A stretch of DNA of 64,000 bases from Deltaproteobacteria bacterium (lineage in GTDB: Bacteria > Myxococcota_A > UBA9160 > SZUA-336), in assembly GCA_029261895.1 (NCBI GenBank), contig JAJDAK010000021.1:60358-124357 (forward strand), written 5' to 3'. Numbering within the stretch: the stretch's first letter is position 1; each line of letters starts with the position of its first letter. This document shows positions 35,182-43,719 of this stretch, one piece after another. The translations under genes and the position numbers were made by a program. A model generated the notes under the pieces. It was not told where the DNA came from. It did no database searches and was given only the letters and a program-made list of their open reading frames with translations.

Positions 35182-36279
35182 ATGCGCACCATAGCCGTCA
35201 TGAATCAGAAGGGAGGCTGCGGGAAAACAACAACGATTGTTAATCTCGCTGGCTGCCTCGCCCACGAAGGCCACCGTGTGTTGGTCGTCGATATGGATCC
35301 GCAAGCTCACGCGACGCTAGGCCTGGGAATCGATCCAGAGGACGTTTCCGAGAATATTTACGAGGTCCTCTGCGAGGAACCCGGCGAAGGACCGGGTCTG
35401 GATGAGATCGTGGTCAACGCCAGCGAACACCTCAATGTTGCACCCTCGGGCGTGATCCTTTCCGCGCTGGAACAAAAGCTGGGATCGGAAAGTTCGAGTG
35501 GTCGGACCGAACGCCTCGCCGTCGCGGTCGAACGGCTGCCCAAACCATACGACTTCGTTTTGATCGACTGCCCGCCGAACGTTGGCGTTTTGACCTTCAA
35601 CGCATTGCGTGCAGCGCAGGAAGTCATCATTCCGCTGGAAACGAGTTACTACGCGATGCACGGCGTAGCCAAACTACTGGAAACTATCGCACTGCTCGAA
35701 GACCGGCTCGGCCATGAGCTCCGTGTGCGTTTACTTCCGACCCTCTTTGATGGCCGCACGCGCTTTGCGAAACGCGCATTGACGGAAATCCGAGAAACCT
35801 ACAAGGATCTCGTCTTCGACACGGTGATTCGTCATAACGTTCGTTTGCGCGAAGCGGCACAACGCGGGGTCACGATCGCGAAACTCGATCGGCGTAGTTA
35901 TGGCTTCGTGGACTACATGTCCTTGGCATTGGAGGTGCTCTTCGATGAGGAGCAGCGACGCGAATCCGAGATCACCGTGCCCGCACTCACGCCCGAACCC
36001 GAGCCCGAAACGGCCGGCGACAAAGGGGTGGTGTTCGCGCTGAAGAATAAAGATGCCGAAGCGGTTCAACTCGCGGGCGATTTCAATAACTGGGTTCCCG
36101 ATGCGGGCGTGGAAACACGGCGATCCGCAGACGGCACCTGGGAGAAAGTGGTCCGATTAGGCCCTGGCGTGTATCAATACCGCTACTTTATCGACGGTGA
36201 ATGGCAGCCCGACCCGAGTAATCCGCGGCGCGTAGAAGGCCCGGCAGGTGGTATAAATTCGGTGCTGATCATCAGCTGA
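35182..36279 (+). CDS. ParA/MinD-type ATPase fused to a CBM48/AMPK-beta-like glycogen-binding domain
   Basis: 365 aa. Residues 1-250 are a ParA-type ATPase: deviant Walker A KGGCGKTTT at 10-18 with both lysines, VLVVDMDPQAHATLGLG (Walker A-prime), FVLIDCPPNVGVLTFNALRA (Walker B) and the helix ending VDYMSLALEVLFDEEQRRE. After a Pro/Glu linker, residues 280-365 form an E-set carbohydrate-binding module of the AMPK-beta/CBM48 type: VQLAGDFNNWVPD, GPGVYQYRYFIDGEWQPDP and GGINSVLIIS. AAGGAG lies 6 nt before ATG 35182. The layout suggests ATP-driven positioning of, or signalling on, a glucan such as a glycogen granule; that is inference. Two unknown genes follow. Confidence 0.9.
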   Translation: MRTIAVMNQKGGCGKTTTIVNLAGCLAHEGHRVLVVDMDPQAHATLGLGIDPEDVSENIYEVLCEEPGEGPGLDEIVVNASEHLNVAPSGVILSALEQKLGSESSSGRTERLAVAVERLPKPYDFVLIDCPPNVGVLTFNALRAAQEVIIPLETSYYAMHGVAKLLETIALLEDRLGHELRVRLLPTLFDGRTRFAKRALTEIRETYKDLVFDTVIRHNVRLREAAQRGVTIAKLDRRSYGFVDYMSLALEVLFDEEQRRESEITVPALTPEPEPETAGDKGVVFALKNKDAEAVQLAGDFNNWVPDAGVETRRSADGTWEKVVRLGPGVYQYRYFIDGEWQPDPSNPRRVEGPAGGINSVLIIS

Positions 36280-36323
36280 GTGCGGCCCTCCGGCCTCGCA
36301 CGAGGCGGTATCGGAGGAACAAT

Positions 36324-37133
36324 ATGCCGCGGAACGATCTTTCGGACGTCTTCCACCTCTTCATCACCGAAGAGGAACAGCAGGAAGTCCGCGCGCGCAG
36401 TCAGTCGAAGGCGGCCGCAGCAGCGCCGGATCCCAGTTTGGAGACGGATTCCCGCGCTACGCCAGCGTTATGTTGGTGCATGCCCTGCTCGCCCGAGCGA
36501 CCGCTCGATCTCATCACCGCGGTGGATCTCGCAACAGCGATGGCTGAGCCAGGCTCTAGCACGGCCATCATCGCGCCGTTCGATCCGAGCCCATATCTCA
36601 TGACACCGAAGGAAGTCGACTGGCCGCAGCAGGACCCGAAGGTCGATTTCGAGTCGGCGTGGCTCGATCGTCTGGAGCAGCGTGGGCATCCAGCGAGATC
36701 ACTGGCCTTGCTCCCCCCTGACTCCATGACCGAACGGCTCTCGGGACCACTCGTCGACCATGTGGATGGCATATTGCTGCCGATGCCCTGCCATGGAGCG
36801 GGCCTGGCGCGGACCCTGCGTTGGCTCAGACATCTAAGTAAGCTTCCGAGTCATATTCGAATTGGGGCGGTGCTCATCGATTCCGAATCCGAGGGAAGCG
36901 CGGACCCGCTGTTTCGAAAACTCGAAGGCGCCGCACGACGCCAGTTCGGAATTTCGGTCGAAGATTTCGGAACCCTGGTTCGGGGTCCCTCGACATTTCG
37001 CTCGCTACTGCACGGCGTTTCCACGCTTGAATTGGCCGAGGACTCGACCGCCGCGGAAAGCCTTCGCACGCTCTCGCAGCGCTTGGTTGCGGCTCCGCGA
37101 AAGGGCGATGCGATCGAAGAGCTGCCCGCTTGA
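36324..37133 (+). CDS. Unknown protein resembling a MinD/FlhG-like domain without a P-loop
   Basis: 269 aa. After a charged N-terminus (DVFHLFITEEEQQEVRARSQ), the order of segments resembles MinD/FlhG: a strand plus helix LDLITAVDLATAMAEPGSST, AIIAPFDPSPYL, then HVDGILLPMPCHGAGLARTL, and the C-terminal KLEGAARRQFGISVEDFGTL with FRSLLHGVSTLELAEDSTAA. The Walker A segment is replaced by CSPERPLD, so no nucleotide binding is expected. GGAGGA precedes ATG 36324 by 6 nt. It lies 44 bp after the ParA-CBM48 gene and is coupled to the next gene (TTGA). The family assignment is my inference from pattern, not a known family. Confidence 0.7.
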   Translation: MPRNDLSDVFHLFITEEEQQEVRARSQSKAAAAAPDPSLETDSRATPALCWCMPCSPERPLDLITAVDLATAMAEPGSSTAIIAPFDPSPYLMTPKEVDWPQQDPKVDFESAWLDRLEQRGHPARSLALLPPDSMTERLSGPLVDHVDGILLPMPCHGAGLARTLRWLRHLSKLPSHIRIGAVLIDSESEGSADPLFRKLEGAARRQFGISVEDFGTLVRGPSTFRSLLHGVSTLELAEDSTAAESLRTLSQRLVAAPRKGDAIEELPA

Positions 37134-37612
37134 CCCCACCGATTTTCCATCAGATCGGCGACGAACGACAGTTCTCATTGCTATCCCGCGGCGATCGGAT
37201 TTGGGCGCGCTGGCGCGGCTGGGATCAGCCCCGGCAGCTGCTCTTCCTTACACCGAACGGTGATGCCGGGGATGCGATCAGCGATCAGGTGCTCGCAACC
37301 TGGAGCAAAGAAATCGGGGTGATTGTTTTTGATCTTCCACTCACAGGCCGGCGTCAAAGCGACAAGCTGTCGCGAGATACATTGCCCGAGGACTGGGAAG
37401 AACAAATCCATGCAGACATCCAATCGATCCTCGCGTGCGTGGGGCTCAACGGCGATCGCATCAAAGTCTTGGGAACACCCGAAACACAGGCGATCATCGA
37501 GTCACTCGAAGGCCCTTGTTTGTGTCTTGACGGGCCGGCCTCAGCCGACGATTCGACCTGGTTCGCCGCGACCCTCGCCCGTTTGGGGCTGGTCGAGACG
37601 GAAGACGAGTAG
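37130..37612 (+). CDS. Small unknown protein, third gene of the ParA-CBM48 operon
   Basis: 160 aa, no recognised family. It begins TPPIFHQIGDERQFSLLSRG and contains GRRQSDKLSRDTLPEDWEEQ, IKVLGTPETQAIIESLEGPC and DDSTWFAATLARLGLVETED, alternating strands and helices like an alpha/beta fold. It starts at TTG 37130, sharing bases with the previous stop (TTGA), so translation is coupled. The last 72 bp overlap the convergent EI24 gene, which is long for this genome. It may be an accessory factor of the preceding ATPase pair. Confidence 0.6.
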   Translation: MTPPIFHQIGDERQFSLLSRGDRIWARWRGWDQPRQLLFLTPNGDAGDAISDQVLATWSKEIGVIVFDLPLTGRRQSDKLSRDTLPEDWEEQIHADIQSILACVGLNGDRIKVLGTPETQAIIESLEGPCLCLDGPASADDSTWFAATLARLGLVETEDE

Positions 37613-38350
37613 CGTTCCCGCAGTTACCAGCAGGGGTAACGCGAGAAAGTTGAACCCCGGAATTAAAAAACTCGCGAACGCACCCATACCAAAACCTGAG
37701 GTTGCGCGCCGATGGAACCAAACCCAGCGCCGACGTTCTGAGAATGAAACACCGCGTCGATCGAAGACATAGCCCGAGTAGTCCAAGCTAAAAAAGAGCA
37801 CGGTAAGGACAAACGCCGCGACGGCAACCAGCGGCTGCAGTCCAGGAATCAAGCCCAGCGCGAAGAACATGGCCTGCATCGCGATAAAAAAGAATGTGCG
37901 CTTGGCTTCCTGAAGTAGCGACCAGAGCATCGGGCCCACGCCACTGGCTGCGGGCACGGGATTTTCCGCGATCAGCGCTTCGACGCGTTCTGAAAGCACG
38001 TCAAGAAACGGCGAAGCGAGTACACCGCCAACCAATGTGAACGAGATATAGACAATGACCGCGAAGACGCCGATCAGCAGCCAGCGAATTCCCCAAGCCA
38101 ATGCACGCATCGGCCCCACCCAAATCCATTCGTACCACGCGTCCGCCTGAGGATTGCCCAGCCAAAGGTCGATGGATCCGCCGATCCCATCCAAATGCGA
38201 GAAAAACAGCGTCGCCGCGAGCGCGAAGACCAAAAGATTCAGCAGAATAGGTAGAACACACCAAGGCCAGAGCGCGCGATGTCTGCGCAGAATTTGAAGT
38301 GCGTCTCGGAAACAGCCGAACCCGGCGGCGAATCCCGCAGGACTAGCCAT
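37541..38350 (-). CDS. EI24 domain-containing (CysZ-like) integral membrane protein
   Basis: 269-aa inner-membrane protein with about six hydrophobic stretches. They include LWPWCVLPILLNLLVFALAA, GIRWLLIGVFAVIVYISFTL, FFFIAMQAMFFALGLIPGLQ, LVAVAAFVLTVLFFSLDYSG and FLIPGFNFLALPLLVTAGTL. The segments SPFLDVLSERVE and LDYSGYVFDRRGVSFSERRR are the EI24/CysZ signatures. CysZ imports sulfate in Enterobacteria, but here no sulfur genes adjoin, so the substrate is unknown. The start overlaps the stop of the phosphomutase gene by 8 bp. Confidence 0.88.
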   Translation of the reverse strand: MASPAGFAAGFGCFRDALQILRRHRALWPWCVLPILLNLLVFALAATLFFSHLDGIGGSIDLWLGNPQADAWYEWIWVGPMRALAWGIRWLLIGVFAVIVYISFTLVGGVLASPFLDVLSERVEALIAENPVPAASGVGPMLWSLLQEAKRTFFFIAMQAMFFALGLIPGLQPLVAVAAFVLTVLFFSLDYSGYVFDRRGVSFSERRRWVWFHRRATSGFGMGAFASFLIPGFNFLALPLLVTAGTLLVFRLDQPQTGEGRGEPGRIVG

Positions 38351-39695
38351 CGATCACGGCCAAGATCTCGTCTCGGCGCTGCAGCGTTTCGCTTTCCGTT
38401 GGCCCTTCGACGTTCAATCGAAGCAGCGGCTCCGTGTTCGAAGGCCGTAGATTAAACCACCAGTCTGCGTACGAAATCGTCAAACCGTCCAATTCGTCGG
38501 ATTCACCGTCCGTATAACGCGCACGAACCCGCGACAGCGTTTCATTCACATCGTCGACGCGCCGATTCAGTTCGCCGGTTTGGAAGTAACGCCGATACGG
38601 CTGCCAAAGCTCTGATACCTTGCCGCCTTCGAGTTCCAATGCTTGGAATAAAAGCATCATGGCGGCTGCACCATCGTCTGCGATGTAACCACTCGGGAAT
38701 CGAAAGTAGTAATGACCCGAAAGCTCGCCACCAAAACACGCGCCGCGTTCGCGCATGGTCGCCTTGATGAACGCATGACCCACGCGGCTTCGAATCGCTT
38801 CAGCACCGAGGGCTTCAACCGTCTCTGCCACCGCGCGACTCGAACGCAGATCGTAAACGATTTTCGAATTCGAATCCGCACCGAGCAACCCATGCTTGAG
38901 AACTACTTTCGCTAGAAACGCGGTCATCAGGTCCGCAGGAACCGCCGCGCCCGTCTCATCGACGAAGACCGCGCGATCACCATCACCATCGAACGCGATG
39001 CCGAGGTCCGCCTGCGTGCGCATGACTTCGGCCTGTAGGTCGCGAAGATTTTCCGCTTTGATGGGATCGGCCTCGTGATTCGGAAAGGTGCCATCGGGCT
39101 CAAAATACATTCGGGTCACGTCGAGCGGTAACCGGGCCAACAAGCCCTCGACTGCCTCACCGGCGATTCCGTTGCCCGCATCGATCACCACGCGCAAGCG
39201 AGGGCGCACTGGAAAGAGTTCGCAGAGGCTGTCGTAGTAGCGCTCTTTCACGTCATCCGATCGCTCGGATCCTCGCATTGGAGGTATCGGTTCAGACGAG
39301 ATACTGGGAATAGAATCGCGAATATCCAGCAGGCCCGTCTCAATTCCAATGGGTACCGCGGACTTTGCGCAGAGTTTAAAACCGTTGTACGCGCCCGGAT
39401 TATGCGACGCGGTAATCATCACACCACCGATCGCACCCGCTTCGAGCGTGGCGAAGTAGACCATGGGCGTTGCAACGCGCCCGATATCGATCACGTCCAT
39501 GCCTTCCGCCCGTAGTCCGTGCACGAGCGCTTCGCGTATGGGGATGCCGCTCTCCCGCATATCGCGACCGACTACAACCGTGCCCTCACCCAGATAGCGC
39601 CCAATGGCACGCCCGATCCACCCCGCCGCCTCAGTATCGAGTTGATCCGGCACCGTGCCTCGGATGTCATAGGCTTTGAAAATCGCTGAATCCAT
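38343..39695 (-). CDS. Phosphomannomutase/phosphoglucomutase
   Basis: 450-aa alpha-D-phosphohexomutase (AlgC/ManB-like) interconverting hexose 1- and 6-phosphates. The phosphoserine loop is MITASHNPGAYNGFKLC, the metal loop is IAFDGDGDRAVFVDE, the sugar loop is FGGELSGHYYF and the phosphate loop is LRPSNTEPLLRLNVEG. It supplies mannose-1-P or glucose-1-P for polysaccharide or glycogen, which makes its position near the glucan-binding ATPase noteworthy. ATG 39695 begins MDSAIFKAYDIRGTVP, the family start; the frame to 39731 adds 12 unlikely residues. Confidence 0.93.
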   Translation of the reverse strand: MDSAIFKAYDIRGTVPDQLDTEAAGWIGRAIGRYLGEGTVVVGRDMRESGIPIREALVHGLRAEGMDVIDIGRVATPMVYFATLEAGAIGGVMITASHNPGAYNGFKLCAKSAVPIGIETGLLDIRDSIPSISSEPIPPMRGSERSDDVKERYYDSLCELFPVRPRLRVVIDAGNGIAGEAVEGLLARLPLDVTRMYFEPDGTFPNHEADPIKAENLRDLQAEVMRTQADLGIAFDGDGDRAVFVDETGAAVPADLMTAFLAKVVLKHGLLGADSNSKIVYDLRSSRAVAETVEALGAEAIRSRVGHAFIKATMRERGACFGGELSGHYYFRFPSGYIADDGAAAMMLLFQALELEGGKVSELWQPYRRYFQTGELNRRVDDVNETLSRVRARYTDGESDELDGLTISYADWWFNLRPSNTEPLLRLNVEGPTESETLQRRDEILAVIDG

Positions 39696-39758
39696 CTCAA
39701 GCAATGTCCCGTGTCTGTCCGTTGACTTCAACCCATGCGTGACCCATGCTTGATCGCG

Positions 39759-39947
39759 ATGTTTGGATTAGGCCCATTCGAGCTACTACTGATTCTCGGA
39801 ATCGTGGTTTTGATCTTTGGCGCAACCCGCTTGCCTCAGATCGGTGAAGGCCTTGGCAAGGGCATTCGCAACTTCCGCGCTGCGACGCGAGAACCACCCG
39901 AAATCGATGTGACTCCAAAGAACGACAATGAGACGCCCGACCGCTAG
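39759..39947 (+). CDS. tatA: Sec-independent protein translocase TatA/TatE-type subunit
   Basis: 62-aa single-span membrane protein. [20 protein letters not shown] is the transmembrane helix with the family FG motif, followed by [19 protein letters not shown] (amphipathic helix) and a short acidic tail. TatA oligomers form the pore of the twin-arginine pathway; no tatB or tatC is in the window. ATG 39759 fits the family; an ATG at 39735 would add MRDPCLIA. It is divergent from the phosphomutase gene (63 bp) and shares a CTAG stop overlap with the zinc-ribbon gene on the other strand. Confidence 0.9.
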   Translation: MFGLGPFELLLILGIVVLIFGATRLPQIGEGLGKGIRNFRAATREPPEIDVTPKNDNETPDR

Positions 39948-41068
39948 CGCGTGTGACCGGACGCCGCGAAATCTAGTGTGAAGCGTTCGACATCCGCACT
40001 CGGTGCGGGTACGAAGAAGCGAAACCGATCGCTATTTTCGCTGGAATCGGCGTCGACGGGTGGGCCCACACGACTGCCAAACTCATCCAAGAAATGGAGC
40101 TGCAAGCGAGGGGCCTGAGAGTTCTTGGGCCCAGAGACGCCGCCGCGGACCACGAGCGTGCGCTTCCCGTCTATATCGCGCGCATAGTAAGCCTCAATAT
40201 CGCTAGCATTCCAACCGGCAGCGGCATAGCTCACGGGCCCGGGTAAGGGCCGAATCCCAGTTTCGAGCATCACGTGCATACCTGCAGAAACAATGGCAAG
40301 CCCGACGATCACGGCCACCCAAGGCAGCAACGAGAATCCACTAGCGTCCATGGGTTCAGTATCGAGCTCCACCGCGGCAGGCACGCCAGTGCTTCGGGAG
40401 CGCATAAAGCCACGGCTCGGTTCCGGCGCGGACGACTGCTGCGTGGAGGGAGCTAGATCAAGGTCGAAGTCATCATCGGCGTCGAGCGGATCGATACTCT
40501 CCACCAGACCTTCGAAGGACTCGTCGGCGTGCGCGAGGGAGGGGGGCAGCTCGGGGGCCGTTTCCGGCTCGACCTTCCCGAGCATCGACGGCTCGCCGTC
40601 GATGGCCGCGAGATCCACTGGGTTCCCCGGGTGGATTTCGGTCACATCATCCTGGAGGCCGAGGAATTCGGGTTCGGCTTCGGTGTCGAGCTCCGCTTCG
40701 CTATCCAGGCCCAGTCCCGGCTCAATACCCGAGAGCGTCGAGCCATCGAGTGGCAGCGGCTCGCCGTCACTGGCATCGCTGCTCATCGCGCTCAGTTCAC
40801 GCACGTCGCTAGGATCGTCGAAGAGAAATTCGGGATTATCGAGATCGGGTTCCTCTGTGTCATTTTCCGGTTTCTCTACCTCGACCGTCAACGTCGCAGT
40901 ATCCTGCGGCAGCTCGCTGGGATCGGAAGACTGGGTCTCCTCATTTGGATCTCGAGCGACAAGGAAGGAATGATGGCAGCGCGAACAACGAACACGACCG
41001 CCTTCAGCCGGCAGCCGACCACTGGGAAAATCGAAACGTGTTCCGCAGCCTTCGCAGACGATCAGCAC
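39944..41068 (-). CDS. MJ0042-type zinc-ribbon membrane protein (DUF3426-like)
   Basis: 374 aa. Residues 1-40 are an MJ0042 finger with CEGCG and CSRCH, the motif common at the start of deltaproteobacterial AgmX-like proteins. A long acidic low-complexity region follows (many Glu/Asp/Pro/Ser, about residues 45-235). One transmembrane helix comes next ([20 protein letters not shown]), and a C-terminal periplasmic domain ([20 protein letters not shown] with [13 protein letters not shown]) resembles DUF3426. The role is not known; similar proteins occur near envelope and motility genes. It is divergent from the ArsA-like operon, 88 bp between starts. Confidence 0.82.
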   Translation of the reverse strand: MLIVCEGCGTRFDFPSGRLPAEGGRVRCSRCHHSFLVARDPNEETQSSDPSELPQDTATLTVEVEKPENDTEEPDLDNPEFLFDDPSDVRELSAMSSDASDGEPLPLDGSTLSGIEPGLGLDSEAELDTEAEPEFLGLQDDVTEIHPGNPVDLAAIDGEPSMLGKVEPETAPELPPSLAHADESFEGLVESIDPLDADDDFDLDLAPSTQQSSAPEPSRGFMRSRSTGVPAAVELDTEPMDASGFSLLPWVAVIVGLAIVSAGMHVMLETGIRPLPGPVSYAAAGWNASDIEAYYARDIDGKRTLVVRGGVSGPKNSQAPRLQLHFLDEFGSRVGPPVDADSSENSDRFRFFVPAPSADVERFTLDFAASGHTR

Positions 41069-41156
41069 AAACTCGTCCCATCTCGAACCGGCGCGTAGGT
41101 GCGCGGGTTTCCACTATGCGCGTCGGCCTTGAACCGAGAGTCCTTGAGGGACGCCG

Positions 41157-42125
41157 ATGGCTAGTGCCATTGCGGAGCTCCTCGATCATCGCCTGGTGTT
41201 CATCATGGGAAAAGGAGGCACAGGCCGGACAACCGTCGCAGCGGCGCTTGGACTGCTTTCGGCACGTCGCGGCCGACGCACGCTCGTCGTTGAGATGGGT
41301 CGCGAGAATGATCTGCAACGTCAACTTTCCGTAGATACGCAGCAGCATTCGAATCCGCGTGAGCCTATTCAGGTCAGCGATCGGCTCTGGGTTCTGAGAT
41401 TGGATCCAGAGGAAGCACTCACGGAATACCTCGAGCTTCAACTGAAGATCAAGAGGCTTGTACATGGAATCATGCAGAATTCGGGAATTCGTAAGTTGCT
41501 CGGTGCCGCGCCGGGCTGGCGTGATCTGATCACCCTCGGAAAGCTCTGGCATCTCGAAACGCGACAGTTGGAAGACGGCGCGCCGCTTTGGGATTGCATC
41601 ATCGTCGACGCTCCTGCAACCGGACATGCCCTCACCTTGCTTCGAGTACCCCAGGTAATTGTCAACACCGTGCAACTCGGTCCGTTGCGCCGACATACCG
41701 AATGGGTGCAGGAGCTATTGCGCGACCCCAAAAAGACATGCGTTGTCGCCGTCACCCTGCTTGAAGAGTTACCCATCAGCGAAACGCTCGAGTTCAGCCA
41801 GGGATTGAAGGAACTCGGCATGGCGGCGGGTCCAACCATCGCGAATGCGGTGGAGATTGGTTCCGAGCTAGCGGATTTCACGGCCGTTGACACGGCGCTC
41901 GCGCGGATCGATCCAGCGGCGCTTGCCGAGTGGTCCGCGCCCGACACCTTACGCGCGATTTTGCGCGACAGCATCGCGCGCGACGCTTTACAACGAGAGT
42001 TCCTAGCGCGACTTCAGACCGAAACCGGAAGCGCGCCGATTCAACTGCCCTACCTCGCAGAAAGTCCAGCGGATCTCGACGCGATCTCAGAACTCAGCGA
42101 CGCGTTGGAGCGCGCGGATCGATGA
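41157..42125 (+). CDS. ArsA/Get3-like ATPase, first of a pair, Arg in the P-loop
   Basis: 322-aa SIMIBI ATPase of the ArsA/Get3 type: FIMGKGGTGRTTVAAALG near residues 16-33, RTLVVEMGRENDLQRQL, LYDCIIVDAP-like WDCIIVDAPATGHALTLLR, and VTLLEELPISETLEF. The deviant Walker A keeps the signature Lys (GKGG) but the P-loop Lys is Arg (GRTT). The partner encoded next has the opposite pattern. GAGGG lies 6 nt upstream of ATG 41157. The stop overlaps the next start by 4 bp. The pair recalls the actinobacterial two-subunit Get3-like ATPases; the role is unknown, possibly membrane-protein or granule-protein handling. Confidence 0.88.
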   Translation: MASAIAELLDHRLVFIMGKGGTGRTTVAAALGLLSARRGRRTLVVEMGRENDLQRQLSVDTQQHSNPREPIQVSDRLWVLRLDPEEALTEYLELQLKIKRLVHGIMQNSGIRKLLGAAPGWRDLITLGKLWHLETRQLEDGAPLWDCIIVDAPATGHALTLLRVPQVIVNTVQLGPLRRHTEWVQELLRDPKKTCVVAVTLLEELPISETLEFSQGLKELGMAAGPTIANAVEIGSELADFTAVDTALARIDPAALAEWSAPDTLRAILRDSIARDALQREFLARLQTETGSAPIQLPYLAESPADLDAISELSDALERADR

Positions 42126-43288
42126 GCCGGTCCTTCTTCGATCATGAAATTCTCGTCACCGTCGGCACCGGCGGTGTTGGCAAGACCACGCTCGCATGCG
42201 CGCTCGGTATCGAAGGTGCGCGGCGCGGTCGCCGCGTGCTAGTGCTCACGATCGATCCGGCAAAACGCCTGGCGGACGCGCTCGGCGTCGGCTCGCTCGG
42301 CCATGAACCCACGGACGTACCGCGCGATCGATTGCAAGCCATCGGAATCGACGGCGGGGGCTCGTTGGCCGCGATGATGCTGGATACGAAACGCACGTTC
42401 GACGAAATCGTCCACCGCTACGCTCCGAATCCGGAAGCCGCGGAACGCATTTTCGAGAACCCCGTATACCAACATCTGACCGATGCGCTCGCCGGCAGCC
42501 GCGAATACTCGGCGATGGAAAAGCTCCATCAGCTTCATCTCGATGGCGGCTACGATCTGATCGTGCTCGACACCCCACCAAGCTCACACGCGCTCGACTT
42601 CCTTGATGCACCGCAGCGCCTTACGGGTCTTTTAGGAAGCCAATTCTTGAAGCTATTGTTTCGGCCTGCAGTCGCGATGGGTCGAACGGGTCTACGGCTG
42701 TTTCGACTCGGTTCATCGACCATTCTACGTGCGGTATCACGCATCAGCGGGATCGAATTTCTACAATCGATATCGGAGTTTCTGCTCGCATTCGAAAGCA
42801 TGCTCGATGGTTTCACCGCACGCGCAAACGCGACCCAGGAACTGTTGCGTGGACCGAAGTGTGGCTTTTTACTTGTGACAAGCCCGGATCCAGTTCAAGC
42901 TCGACGCGCGCAGGAATTCTGGGCGCGGCTACAAGAGGAAGGGATTCAACTCCTGGGCATGGTGATCAATCGCATACGAAGCTGGCCGGTCGAAGAAATT
43001 CCGATCGTCGATGCGGACCAGCGCCAACAACTCGAGGACGCGCTCACGCATGAGTTCGAGACCCAGTCCGTAGCTTTCGAGGCACGCGATACGGCAATTC
43101 GACTCGCCAGCATGACGTCGCGGGCTGCGTCATTGGCCCGTCGCGACCAGGAAATCTCACGGATGATCGCCGTCGATCTCGAGCTCGACGCAGATCGCTT
43201 GCGCTTGATTCCACGTTTTGGTCAGGACGTGGGAGCGATCGAAGCCCTCGATCGCATCAGCAGCTATCTGCGAGGCGACGTCCCTTGA
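42122..43288 (+). CDS. ArsA/Get3-like ATPase, second of a pair, lacking the signature Lys
   Basis: 388-aa ArsA/Get3-type ATPase: EILVTVGTGGVGKTTLACAL, VLTIDPAKRLADALGVGSLG, DLIVLDTPPSSHALDFLDAP, then a long helical insertion (LLFRPAVAMGRTGLRLFRLG) and FLLVTSPDPVQARRAQEFWA. The normally conserved signature Lys before GG is Thr (GTGG), while the P-loop Lys is present. ATG 42122 overlaps the preceding stop (ATGA); the longer frame from 41930 lies in the first ATPase gene. It is coupled to the following small gene by TTGA. It probably forms a heteromer with the upstream protein. Confidence 0.9.
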   Translation: MSRSFFDHEILVTVGTGGVGKTTLACALGIEGARRGRRVLVLTIDPAKRLADALGVGSLGHEPTDVPRDRLQAIGIDGGGSLAAMMLDTKRTFDEIVHRYAPNPEAAERIFENPVYQHLTDALAGSREYSAMEKLHQLHLDGGYDLIVLDTPPSSHALDFLDAPQRLTGLLGSQFLKLLFRPAVAMGRTGLRLFRLGSSTILRAVSRISGIEFLQSISEFLLAFESMLDGFTARANATQELLRGPKCGFLLVTSPDPVQARRAQEFWARLQEEGIQLLGMVINRIRSWPVEEIPIVDADQRQQLEDALTHEFETQSVAFEARDTAIRLASMTSRAASLARRDQEISRMIAVDLELDADRLRLIPRFGQDVGAIEALDRISSYLRGDVP

Positions 43289-43671
43289 GCGAGCAAAGTC
43301 CTTGGCCGCATTGGATCCGAGCGTTCGAAGAGCTCTGTCTGGCCACGGGCAAGACACTGCAAACCGTACGTGAAGGCGGCCGTGAAGCCCCGGAGGATGC
43401 GACAGACTTTGTGACGTCGATGCTCAACGGTTTAAAGGGATTTGAAGCTTGGATCGGACCCGATTCCGAGCTGCCCCTCGGCCAGCTCCATACGATCATC
43501 CACGAGGAGTGGAAACGCTGGGACGCGCGTGCGGATTCGGACCCTGTCGCAGCACGCATGCGTGACCTCTTTGAAGCGATCCTTGAAGTTCTAGATACGC
43601 GTCCGGAGTCGCCTGAGCGTTCCACCGTGCGGCCGACTCGCCATGCTCCACCACGCGCCAATCGAAATTAA
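43285..43671 (+). CDS. Small unknown protein between the ATPase pair and phaR
   Basis: 128-aa mainly helical protein without recognised family: SEQSPWPHWIRAFEELCLAT, DATDFVTSMLNGLKGFEAWI, LPLGQLHTIIHEEWKRWDAR and a basic/proline tail ending RHAPPRANRN. It starts at TTG 43285 in a TTGA overlap with the second ArsA-like gene. The helical make-up and position before a PHA regulator allow a phasin-like or ATPase-client role, but this is not supported by any motif. Confidence 0.6.
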   Translation: MSEQSPWPHWIRAFEELCLATGKTLQTVREGGREAPEDATDFVTSMLNGLKGFEAWIGPDSELPLGQLHTIIHEEWKRWDARADSDPVAARMRDLFEAILEVLDTRPESPERSTVRPTRHAPPRANRN

Positions 43672-43719
43672 CCCGAATAATTGACCCCCGGACGGATCCG
43701 GTGGGATACTGAGGTTTCC

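Noticed and set aside
41004..41696. 230-aa open frame on the minus strand
   Set aside because: It lies antisense across the first ArsA-like gene and the start of the zinc-ribbon gene; the protein has no recognisable pattern, while both sense genes do.
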